From positions 1 through 64,000 of the forward strand of contig NZ_JAPFRE010000004.1 in the NCBI RefSeq assembly GCF_026183735.1: a DNA stretch of 64,000 nucleotides, written 5' to 3'. The notes under the pieces were generated by a model, which saw nothing but the letters and a program-made list of their open reading frames with translations, made no database searches and was not told the DNA's origin. Below, one piece after another: positions 1-8,000 of this stretch (the stretch's first letter is position 1; the number at the start of each line of letters is the position of its first letter). Both the position numbers and the translations under genes were made by a program. This DNA comes from Alteromonas sp. ASW11-130. Lineage in GTDB: Bacteria > Pseudomonadota > Gammaproteobacteria > Enterobacterales > Alteromonadaceae.

Positions 1-77
1 TTTTACAGCAAGCCAGCACAACAATCTTGTCGCAGGCGAAGCAGCGCCCACAAGCAGCCTTGTCTCTTCTAGGGTAA
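1..77 (+). CDS. Flagellin, C-terminal end only (cut by window edge)
   Basis: Reading from base 3, the last 24 codons give a flagellin D0 C-terminus ending in LSQAKQRPQAALSLLG and a TAA stop at 75-77. These 16 residues are identical to the end of the complete flagellin encoded at 1516-2340, while the codons differ at many third positions. It is therefore a paralogue rather than a recent copy. The gene begins outside the window. A strong terminator follows at once, so it is probably transcribed on its own. The identity as flagellin is firm; the length and start cannot be seen. Confidence 0.9.
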   Translation, partial: LQQASTTILSQAKQRPQAALSLLG

Positions 78-116
78 GAGAAAGCCCCGCTAATGCGCAG
101 AAACTAAAGAAACTAT

Positions 117-140
117 GGCCAGGAATTTTCCTGGCCTTTT
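117..140 (+). terminator. Rho-independent terminator of the upstream flagellin gene
   Basis: A perfect stem (GGCCAGGAA paired with TTCCTGGCC, 117-136) is followed by TTTT, 40 bases after the flagellin stop codon. It is a typical intrinsic terminator for a highly expressed flagellin transcript. Confidence 0.85.
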
Positions 141-482
141 CAATTAGCATTTGTCTTACCCGAATACTCCTTGGTAATAGTTCGTGCCCATAGCTAGCCT
201 TCTATTAGCGCAAATTGGTTTTCCTCGTTGAAAAAGCCGAAAACGAATCTACGATTCTTGCCCTTTTCATGATGCCCATGAAGCATGTTTTATAACATTC
301 CAAATCGAAATGACATAACGCGCACTATTTTTTGAAAAAAATACGTTCTTGAGTACGGCTTTTTGTACTAAGTGTGGTTGATTTTTTTTGGTGTAAGAGA
401 GTCAGAATCGCTGACTGGCAGGATGAAGCCAGGAGGTAGTGAGAGGTATGAGGTCTGAACTCCACACCCGCAGTCAGCTTAG

Positions 483-503
483 GCAATAACAGTGAATTAT
501 TGC
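483..503. repeat. Inverted repeat, 7-bp arms
   Basis: GCAATAA and TTATTGC are separated by 7 bases, a perfect small hairpin. It lies 35 bases before another hairpin at 538-563. Its function is unknown. Confidence 0.5.
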
Positions 504-537
504 AGTATTTCGACTTCATTAGGTGTTAACAGAATGA

Positions 538-563
538 AGTGTCAGAATTACGACTCTGACACT
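538..563. repeat. Inverted repeat, 9-bp arms
   Basis: AGTGTCAGA and TCTGACACT form a perfect 9-bp stem with an 8-base loop. No T-run follows on the plus strand, so it is not an obvious terminator. It could be an operator or an RNA structure. Confidence 0.55.
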
Positions 564-788
564 AAGAAAGAAGCATTGATTATGCCAACTAATGAAATTA
601 TTTATCAGCCTACGTGATATATAGCGAGTTAATGCTAATCGGATAGGTTAAGTTGAGTCTGTCAGTGGGTAATGAGGGGGCAACTTCGGGCAAAATTTTA
701 CATTTTCTTGCCAGGCAGGCGGCGATAATAGTCCCTAACCACTGCCGAAACCACGCGTAAACATGTTAGGACATGTACGTTAGCCCTC

Positions 789-824
789 AAAAGAGAAGTG
801 ACTCTATTGAGTCACTCTTTTATT
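789..824 (+). terminator. Orphan intrinsic terminator
   Basis: AGTGACTC (797-804) pairs perfectly with GAGTCACT (809-816) across a TATT loop. The stem is extended by an A-rich left flank and a CTTTT right flank, giving a strong hairpin with a T-tract. No protein gene ends just upstream, so the structure suggests a non-coding transcript from somewhere in about 560-790. It could also terminate in the opposite direction because of the A-rich left flank. Confidence 0.65.
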
Positions 825-831
825 AGTGGGT

Positions 832-903
832 GTCGACTAACGGGTTGAGAGTGTAGAAGGATGGTTGAGAGGCCAGTAAATTCTACGATTCCCGTTAGCC
901 GAC
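832..903. other. Long imperfect hairpin, possible structured RNA
   Basis: A 13-base left arm (832-844, starting GTCG and ending CGGG) pairs with a right arm (891-903) at 12 of 13 positions. A second pair, GTAGAA (853-858) with TTCTAC (881-886), nests inside it. The result is a two-stage stem with an apical region of about 22 bases containing GGCC. It sits 8 bases after the orphan terminator. The function is unknown; it could be an RNA element or a remnant of a mobile-element end. Confidence 0.5.
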
Positions 904-1060
904 TAAAACGGATTTAGTTTCGTTAAAATAAAAAGAGTAATACCAGTGCAAAATTCAATTTAACGGCACATTTTTACGCTGAGAGCACAGGGTGACGCGT
1001 GCCATATGCTCACCCGTTCAATTTATCTTACTATTTTGGAGCAGTGTACCCTAGTTATTC

Positions 1061-1113
1061 TAGGCATTAATTCAGATATTATTTTAGCCTCGTTAGGCAT
1101 TATCTAGGCATTA
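1061..1113. repeat. Three copies of TAGGCATTA
   Basis: The 9-mer TAGGCATTA occurs at 1061-1069, 1094-1102 and 1105-1113; the last two are 11 bp apart, about one helical turn. They lie 230-280 bp upstream of the sigma-28 promoter. They look like possible binding sites of a regulator, but no known consensus is matched. Confidence 0.5.
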
Positions 1114-1342
1114 TCTATGCCATCTCCCCAAAAATCACGCCAAAACTATCAAATTCAGTTTTATCACGCATACGCAGGTATTTTTAGTTATACCCTTTAT
1201 TTTCCTAGGTCATCTTCGGCAAAAATCACCATAACCTATTGAAATACCTTTTTTAATAGCTATTTTTTTAAAATCAACAAATGCTTTTATTTAATAAAAA
1301 CAATTAGATAGTAATTATTTGTGAATTTTAGTTAAATTTTTC

Positions 1343-1369
1343 TAAAGTTGCTTTAGATAGAGTCGATAA
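1343..1369 (+). promoter_or_regulatory. Sigma-28 (FliA) promoter of fliC
   Basis: TAAAGTTG (1343-1350), an 11-base spacer and GTCGATAA (1362-1369) match the flagellar sigma-28 consensus TAAAGTTT-N11-GCCGATAA with only two differences. It predicts a transcription start near 1377 and a leader of about 140 bases before fliC. FliA itself is encoded at 57452-58180. Confidence 0.92.
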
Positions 1370-1384
1370 CGATAGTCGAGGGGT

Positions 1385-1420
1385 AATTTAATTATTAAAT
1401 TGTGAAGTGGATTCACTTCA
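1385..1420 (+). promoter_or_regulatory. Hairpins in the fliC leader, possible CsrA site
   Basis: Two hairpins follow the predicted transcription start. AATTTAAT pairs with ATTAAATT (1385-1401), and TGAAGTG pairs with CACTTCA (1403-1420). The second exposes a GGA at its apex, the classic CsrA/RsmA target form. Further GGA triplets lie at 1439, 1455 and 1470, and one is in the Shine-Dalgarno at 1505. CsrA control is an inference. Confidence 0.45.
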
Positions 1421-1515
1421 ACCTTGTGTGGTTCGGCCGGAGTAGTGACCGTCTGGATCAGGTGATGAAGGATGAGATGATTAATTTTACATCGTCCGTC
1501 CCCAGGAGGTAAATT

Positions 1516-2340
1516 ATGTCAATGTTTGTTAATACTAACGTTTCAGCTTTGAACTCGCAGCGTCAATTGTTCTCTGTAAGTGAAAAGTTAAATACATCTT
1601 ATGAGCGTTTGTCGTCTGGTTTTCGCATCAATAGTGCTTCTGACGATGCTGCCGGTCTACAAATTTCTAACCGCATGACGACTCAGATTCAAGGTTTGAA
1701 TCAAGCAGTACGTAATGCAAACGATGCTATTTCATTGTCGCAAACCGCTGAAGGTGCGCTTGATGAAAACACCAACTCTTTACAACGTATCCGCCAATTA
1801 GCAATTCAGTCTCAAAACGGTATTAATTCCGATTCAGACCGAGCTGCGCTACAAAAAGAAGTAACGGCCCTAATTTCTGAAATGTCTCGAATTGGGACTG
1901 ACACAGAATTTAATGGCGTAAACATTCTAAATGGAAGTTATTCTTCTAACTTCCAGGTAGGTGCAAATGCAGGTCAAACCATTACCGTGGACCTAACTAG
2001 AACAGGTGGTTACGGCGCTTCTGGTTTAGGCATCGGTTCGTTGGATATCAGTACATCTGCTGGTGCGGCTGCTGCATTGACATCAGTCGATTCTGCTATT
2101 TCCCAAATTGGCTCTGCACGTGCTGATTTAGGGGCATTGCAAAATCGTTTTCAATCAACAATTCGTAACTTAAGCACCGTATCAGAAAATATGTCTGCGG
2201 CCCGTTCACGGATTCGTGACACTGATTTTGCTACAGAAACCGCTGAATTAACCAGAAATCAGATCATCCAACAGGCGTCTATTTCTATGTTAAGTCAGGC
2301 GAAGCAACGCCCTCAGGCGGCGCTTTCGCTGTTAGGTTAA
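1516..2340 (+). CDS. fliC: Flagellin, major filament subunit
   Basis: This 274-residue protein is a compact flagellin with the conserved N-terminal D0/D1 region (about 1-140) and C-terminal D1/D0 region (about 190-274) and almost no variable centre. The start motif SMFVNTNVSALNSQ and the closing QAALSLLG are typical. AGGAGGT at 1504-1510 ideally positions the ATG at 1516. It has its own sigma-28 promoter, a leader of about 140 bases and a terminator. Surface Ser/Thr residues of D1 are the likely targets of the pseudaminic acid pathway encoded downstream. Other flagellins lie at the window start and at 34088-34888, so the filament is probably mixed. The assignment is secure; the symbol is generic because several paralogues exist. 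Confidence 0.95.
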   Translation: MSMFVNTNVSALNSQRQLFSVSEKLNTSYERLSSGFRINSASDDAAGLQISNRMTTQIQGLNQAVRNANDAISLSQTAEGALDENTNSLQRIRQLAIQSQNGINSDSDRAALQKEVTALISEMSRIGTDTEFNGVNILNGSYSSNFQVGANAGQTITVDLTRTGGYGASGLGIGSLDISTSAGAAAALTSVDSAISQIGSARADLGALQNRFQSTIRNLSTVSENMSAARSRIRDTDFATETAELTRNQIIQQASISMLSQAKQRPQAALSLLG

Positions 2341-2369
2341 TCGTTACCTGTATAATCTGGCTTAAAGTA

Positions 2370-2411
2370 AAACGGGAGCCTACGCTTAGTCGGCCCCGTT
2401 TAGTTGTTTTT
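2370..2411 (+). terminator. Terminator after fliC
   Basis: AAACGGGAGCC (2370-2380) and GGCCCCGTTT (2392-2401) form a stem with one bulged base and an 11-base loop, followed by a T-rich stretch (TTGTTTTT). It separates fliC from flaG-fliD. Confidence 0.75.
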
Positions 2412-2431
2412 AGGTAGTGGGGGTATGAGTC

Positions 2432-2863
2432 GTGGAACTTGTGAAAACTCAATTGGATCAATCTTTTTCATTGCTAGATAAGGCTTCGTTTAATCGATCC
2501 GAAGAGCAAAAAAGTATAAACAATAAAGCGCCAGCTGAAGGTGTTTCACCTGAAAAAACTGCGGATAAAAGTATTCAAGCTATTTCTGAATCTGCCGATA
2601 AAAAAACAGGTGAGGGGAATAAACTTGATTTTGAAGCGGCAGCGCAACAAGTTGAAGCCTTTTTGAAAGTGCAAAACCGTAACCTTTCATTTTCGGTTGA
2701 TGAAGAAACTAACCGCTCGGTAGTAACAGTGAAAGACGGCGAATCTGGCGCAGTAGTCAGGCAGATACCTTCTGAAGAAGTGTTACGTTTAGCAGAACGT
2801 ATTCAGGATCTCCAGCAAGATGTCGGTAAAAGCGTTGGGGTACTTTTAAATAATAAAGTTTAG
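2432..2863 (+). CDS. flaG: FlaG family flagellar protein
   Basis: A 143-residue protein. The N-terminal 65 residues are polar and low in complexity. The C-terminal half carries the FlaG domain, with the pattern NLSFSVDEETNRSVVTVKDGESG then VRQIPSEEVLRLAERI split across residues 93-130. FlaG proteins sit between flagellin and fliD in many polar-flagellated bacteria and influence filament length. The GTG start at 2432 is chosen because GGGGG lies 8 bases upstream; a nearby ATG at 2425 is out of frame. It is followed 13 bases later by fliD, with which it is presumably co-transcribed. No separate promoter was recognised. Confidence 0.88.
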   Translation: MELVKTQLDQSFSLLDKASFNRSEEQKSINNKAPAEGVSPEKTADKSIQAISESADKKTGEGNKLDFEAAAQQVEAFLKVQNRNLSFSVDEETNRSVVTVKDGESGAVVRQIPSEEVLRLAERIQDLQQDVGKSVGVLLNNKV

Positions 2864-2876
2864 TGTGAGGTAAGCT

Positions 2877-4322
2877 ATGTCAATTTCGTCATTAGGTGTT
2901 GGTTCAGGCCTTGCGCTTGACGATTTAGTCAAGCAATTACTTGAATCTGAGCGCAAGCCCAAAAGTGATCGACTGAATGCTCGTGAAGAAAAAATCGAAG
3001 CAGAAATTTCTGGTTTAGGGGCAATCAAATCTAAATTATCGGAATTTAAAGATGCCATTAAGGCACTAAAAGAAGATAAAGATATCAATGGCCGTGAGCC
3101 AACGCTAAAACATCCTAATGAAGATGTCGAGGTGTTTTCAGCAGATGCGTCTAGTTCTGCTACACGAGGTTCATATAAAATTGCTGTTACCGAAATGGCA
3201 TCTGGTAGCAGAATTGAAACAGCTGATGCAGCCTTTGCCTCAACGTCCGATTCCGTATTAAGCGCAGGTAGTGGATCACTTACATTCAAAGTTGGTTCTA
3301 CCGGTGATACATTCAGTGTCAATGTGACAGCTGGAATGACCTTATCAGAACTTCGTACTGCAATTAATGATAATGCTGACAACTTCGGCGTCAGTGCCAA
3401 TATTATTGACACTGGCACAGCCACAGGTGGCGCCAAGCTAGTATTTACGTCAGATGTCACTGGCGCGGGTAATGATTTGCAGATAGTAAACGACAATAAC
3501 CTGGCTGAGCTAGATAAAGTATCCACCACCGATTCTTCAGAAACGGCAACCTATTTATCGCCCGTTAAAGCAGCAAGTAATGCCAAAGCGACTATTGATG
3601 GGATTTTGGTCGAGAGTGAAACCAACAAGTTTGATAACACCATCGCGAACGTTTCGTTTACCGCTAAAGAAGTGTCGCCGATGGCTGCAGATGGCGTTAC
3701 GCCGCAGACATCAACACTTGAAATTGGATACGATAAAGAAGGGCTTGAAGAGAAAATTCGCAGCCTGGTTGAAAACTATAATGGTGTAGTTTCTGAAATT
3801 AAAAAGTTAACCAAATATGGTGGGTCTGAGCTGGAAGACGATGGTATTTTGGCTGGTGACTCACTTATCCGCGGTATTCAGGGCGGTTTAGGTTCAATTA
3901 TGAGTAGTAATGTTTCTGCATCTGCTCTGGGCGGCCTATTCACCATAGGTGTCGAATTAAATAAAGATGGTGAATTAGAAATCGGTACAACTAACTATGG
4001 GTTAGGTACGGGCGAAGATCGCCTTGAAGAAGCGCTGGAAGATAATTTCGACGAAATTGCTAAGCTGTTTACTGATGAAAACGAAGGTATTGCAGTGAGG
4101 TTATTTGATTATATTGAGCAATATACTTCTTCAAGCGGTTTGATAAGCTCCCGCGAAAAAGCGGCAAAACAAGATCAGGACCGTGTATATGATGATCGTG
4201 AGCGTTTAGAAGTACGCATGATCAGTTATGAACAGATGTTGCGGGACCGCTATTTAGGTCTGGATCAGACCATCTCAAAGATGAACCAGACTGGTTCAGC
4301 TTTGTTCGCTATGTTAGGTTAA
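2877..4322 (+). CDS. fliD: Flagellar filament cap protein FliD
   Basis: A 481-residue cap protein (HAP2) that forms the distal cap under which flagellin polymerises. The N-terminus (SSLGVGSGLALDDLVKQLL) is the typical FliD_N signature, and the C-terminal region (about 240-470) ends in a coiled-coil-prone helix with the motif DQTISKMNQTGSALFAMLG. The length fits the family. An ATG at 2877 follows GAGG. fliS, its usual neighbour, follows after 23 bases. Confidence 0.95.
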   Translation: MSISSLGVGSGLALDDLVKQLLESERKPKSDRLNAREEKIEAEISGLGAIKSKLSEFKDAIKALKEDKDINGREPTLKHPNEDVEVFSADASSSATRGSYKIAVTEMASGSRIETADAAFASTSDSVLSAGSGSLTFKVGSTGDTFSVNVTAGMTLSELRTAINDNADNFGVSANIIDTGTATGGAKLVFTSDVTGAGNDLQIVNDNNLAELDKVSTTDSSETATYLSPVKAASNAKATIDGILVESETNKFDNTIANVSFTAKEVSPMAADGVTPQTSTLEIGYDKEGLEEKIRSLVENYNGVVSEIKKLTKYGGSELEDDGILAGDSLIRGIQGGLGSIMSSNVSASALGGLFTIGVELNKDGELEIGTTNYGLGTGEDRLEEALEDNFDEIAKLFTDENEGIAVRLFDYIEQYTSSSGLISSREKAAKQDQDRVYDDRERLEVRMISYEQMLRDRYLGLDQTISKMNQTGSALFAMLG

Positions 4323-4345
4323 TTTAGAAAGGTGTTGGAGTAGTT

Positions 4346-4774
4346 ATGTCACTTAAAGGTATTAATGCATATAAAAAAGGTAACATAAAGCAGGATATTG
4401 CAAATGCAGATCCTCATCGACTGACACTGCTTCTTATGCAGGGAGCGTTAGACCGAATAGCCTTCGCTAAGGGCGCGATGGAGCGTAAAGAACATGCGGT
4501 TAAAAGTGAGTATCTTTCACGTGTATCAGCAATATTAATTAATCTTCGTGACACCTTGGATTTGGATGTGGGCGGAGAAGTTGCCCAAAATATGTATGCG
4601 CTTTACGATTATATGGTAGATCGATTGACCGATGCTTTAGTAAAGAATGACTTGAAGATTCTTGACGAAGTAACTAGTTTATTAACACCAATCCGTGACG
4701 CATGGGTACAAATTCCTCAGTCAGCAAAAGACGAGGCATATGCGGCCATGCAAGAACAACGACAAGCCGTGTGA
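4346..4774 (+). CDS. fliS: Flagellin export chaperone FliS
   Basis: This 142-residue, largely helical protein contains the FliS signature region (INAYKKGNIKQDIANADPHR followed by LTLLLMQGALDRIAFAKGAM). FliS binds the C-terminus of unfolded flagellin in the cytoplasm and prevents premature polymerisation. It lies directly after fliD, and its stop codon overlaps the next start by four bases (GTGA), pointing to coupled translation with the FliT-like gene. Confidence 0.95.
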   Translation: MSLKGINAYKKGNIKQDIANADPHRLTLLLMQGALDRIAFAKGAMERKEHAVKSEYLSRVSAILINLRDTLDLDVGGEVAQNMYALYDYMVDRLTDALVKNDLKILDEVTSLLTPIRDAWVQIPQSAKDEAYAAMQEQRQAV

Positions 4775-5088
4775 ACATAGACGAATTTAATCACTCCCTT
4801 ACTCCTCCGGCGCTGCAACAGATTAATGAAAAAATTGCGGCGCTTTTATCTTCTGATGAAGATGATGATCGTGTTACCAATCTCAATCAATTAGCAGATG
4901 AACGCGATATTTTTATTCAGTCATACTTAAAATCTTTAACGCCTGAAGATGCAAAGGAATTTGCTAAACAGGAAATAGTGGTTAATGATAAACTAAAAGA
5001 AATAGCCCAGGTGATGCGAACGGCGGTGAAAGATGATATTACACACTTTATCCGCAGTCGCTCAGCTGTTAAAAAGTATGAAAAGTAA
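4771..5088 (+). CDS. Probable FliT-like flagellar chaperone
   Basis: This 105-residue acidic, helical protein has no motif I can name with certainty. Its position directly after fliS, its small size and its heptad-rich helices fit the FliT-type chaperones that bind FliD. The start is set at GTG 4771, overlapping the fliS stop by four bases. Upstream in-frame codons are just fliS read in another frame. The sequence similarity to enterobacterial FliT is not visible by eye, so the call rests on context. Confidence 0.6.
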   Translation: MNIDEFNHSLTPPALQQINEKIAALLSSDEDDDRVTNLNQLADERDIFIQSYLKSLTPEDAKEFAKQEIVVNDKLKEIAQVMRTAVKDDITHFIRSRSAVKKYEK

Positions 5089-5094
5089 TAAGTA

Positions 5095-8000
5095 ATGCTA
5101 AAAAATGTATTTTTTCATGTAGATGAAGATAAAGAAGTACAAAATGCGATAGAGCGCCAAGCCTCGCCCCAAATTCTACAACGTGAAAGAAAAAATCTGG
5201 CAGCCTTTCAGCGATTTATGCCTCCCGTTTATGACCAGATTTTCAAAATAAATAATAACCACATTTCAATTCTATGTAACCAACATAGTGAAATGAATAT
5301 TATAGATACTGCTGAAGGCAGAACGTTTTATGGCTTAAATCCCCAAGCCGAGGTCGCGCAGCAAATTGACCAGTTTAGTCAACGGGCGCTAACATTCACT
5401 TTACATGCAGATAAAGAACAGGACATCGGGGAAAGCAATATCTCTGGTATTGATAGCTCTTTAGCGCAAAAGCTGTACGCAAGCCAACCCGCTTCCTCGC
5501 ATATTCCTGTCTTAGTCGTGCTTGGGATTGGGGGGGCCATGCACTTACCAGAACTGGTTAAGCGATATCAGATTGACCATCTGGTGATTTACGAGCCTGA
5601 ATCTGCGTATTTTAAATGTTCTTTAGCCATTGCTGATTGGCAAAGTATGCTGACGCTGGCCGCAGAGAAAAACACCGCTATTTATATGATGCTGGGCGAG
5701 AACGGTAAAACCCTTGCTGATAATCTAACCGAGCTTTCAAGTGTTGCAAAGTTTGACCAGTTTACGCTTTATAAACACTATAACCACCCAGTGTTTGATG
5801 AACTTGTTAACATGTTGTGCGAGCTTTCATGGGAAGCATTTAAAAAACAAACCGTAAAGCCAAAGCCAATAACCCGACCAGAACAGTACTTGGTAGATTT
5901 CACTTACCCCATTAACTTATCCGAATGGTCAAGAACAAAGTTAGATATCGCGAAATTTAAGCACAATCTGGCGGCGTTTAAAAAATTCATACCGGATCTT
6001 TATGATGAGTTTCAGCACTATTATCCAGAATTTTGGTTTCCTGTAGCGAATGATGATGGGCAGGTGAACATGCTCCATGTTGAAACCATGACCCCTTTTT
6101 ATAGTGATGACCCCCAGGCGGAAAACGCCAAGAGTATAGAGGTTTTTAAAAAATTTCCGAATAACGATGGCTTAGTACTGAACTTCACTGGCCAAAAACT
6201 TAAACCGTATCTGCACTATCAGATGGTGGCTGAAGTAGATGAAGTATTAAAAGAAGTAGAAGAAGAGCAGCGATCTCTACCTGAATCAGTCAAGGCTATT
6301 ATATTATTTGGCATTGGTACGGGTTATGGGTTTGAACAGCTATCCAATGAAAACAGACTGGAAAAAGTATTTATTTGCGAACCCAATCGGGACTTTTTTT
6401 ATGCATCGTTATTCGCTATTGATTGGCATGACATTCTCGAAAAAATAGAACGCGAAGATAAACGTATTTATTTGAATATCGGAGACGACGGTACTCATTT
6501 AATTGAAGATTTACTGACGCAATTCCATACAGTTGGCCCTTACTTACTGGCAAGTACATTCTTCTATCAGGGTTACTATAACAAATATTTAACTCGTGCT
6601 ATTCAGAACTTACGAGAACAGCTTCAAGTAATTGTTTCTTTGGGTGATTATTTTGATCATTCTAAATACTGTATCGCCCACACTCGTTGGGGAATGGAAA
6701 ACGAAATTCCCGTGTTAAAGAGAGACGCACAGCAGTATTTGACCGCTGATGATAAAGACACGCCTGTTTTCATCGTGGGCAATGGCCCATCTCTAGATAA
6801 CTTAATTGATTTGGTTGAGGAATATAAAGATCAGGCAATCATCATTTCTTGTGGAACGGCTTTAAAAACGTTATATAAACACGGAATCACGCCAGACTTT
6901 CACGCAGAAATTGAATCAAACCGCGCCACCTATGATTGGACAGTGCGAGTAGGGGATTTAGATTATCTAAAAAGTATAACTCTGCTAAGTTGTAATGGCA
7001 TTCACCCTGAAACGTGTGGATTATTTAAAGACGTATATATCGCCTTTAAAGAAGGTGAATCTGCGACGGTAGCGGTTTCAAAGCTATTCGACGAGTTTCC
7101 TTATACGAAATTACAACACGCATATCCTACGGTAACTAATTTTGTCGCGAACTTTTTCACTGAGGTTGGATTTACCCAGCTTTATTTGATTGGTGTTGAT
7201 CTAGGGTTTATCGATGTTAAGCATCATCACTCAAAAATGTCGGGTTATTATTCTGAAGAAGGTGAAGAGTTATTCGATTTTGCCGCGAGTATTCACACTT
7301 CATTGCGTATAGAAGGAAACTTCAGACCATTTGTTGAAACAAAGTATGAGTTTAAGTTAGCGATAACCTTGCTTGAAAAAGCGTTAATGAAGGCCAAAGA
7401 TGTCTATAACTTGAATGACGGCGCAAAAATCCGAGGCGCAAATCCGCTCATCAAGGATCATGTTCTTTTGTCTGGGGCGAAGAATGATAAAAATGCCACC
7501 TTAGCGAAAGTTTTAAAAAAATGTTTTCATATTTTACCAACGCAAACATTTATTGAATCTTTTGAATCTACGTTTAGTAAGCCGCAATTGGTTTCAGAAA
7601 TGAAAGTGTTAATTGAACTTTTTGATGCACCATCAAAAGAAATAGCAGAAATCGAAAGGTTAATTGAAGTACAGAGAAATAAAGCGATATCTTCATATTT
7701 TAATAATAAATCCTTGCTATTTTACTATTTGAACGGCTCAATAAATTTTATAAGCAGCGTTTTGATGAAAACGGCAAATTTAAAGGATACTGAATCGGCG
7801 CTGCGATTAACCGAAAAAGTAAAACAATGCTGGAGAAACTATTTATCTCAGTATTTAGCAATTTTGGAGCATGCTGAAAGAGACTTTTGTCACATATCTA
7901 GTGTCGAAAATGAACGTCGGCAGATATTGTTAACCCATTACTTTGAAAATAATTCAGTATGCATCGATACTCTGCCGGCAGAAAATACGGTATTTACTGA

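Larger units (their letters stand above)
141..1342. other. Long gene-free stretch between two flagellin genes
   Basis: About 1.2 kb carries no convincing coding region on either strand; the longest open frame (325-519, minus) has no recognisable sequence and no good ribosome site. The stretch is rich in inverted repeats and short direct repeats, which are listed separately. The downstream half (about 1020-1342) becomes very AT-rich approaching the sigma-28 promoter. It may hold a small RNA gene ending at the terminator at 789-824, and regulator sites for the downstream flagellin gene. Confidence 0.6.

Noticed and set aside
325-519. 64-codon minus-strand open frame in the first gap
   Set aside because: No recognisable motif, no good ribosome site, and it lies in a hairpin-rich non-coding stretch.
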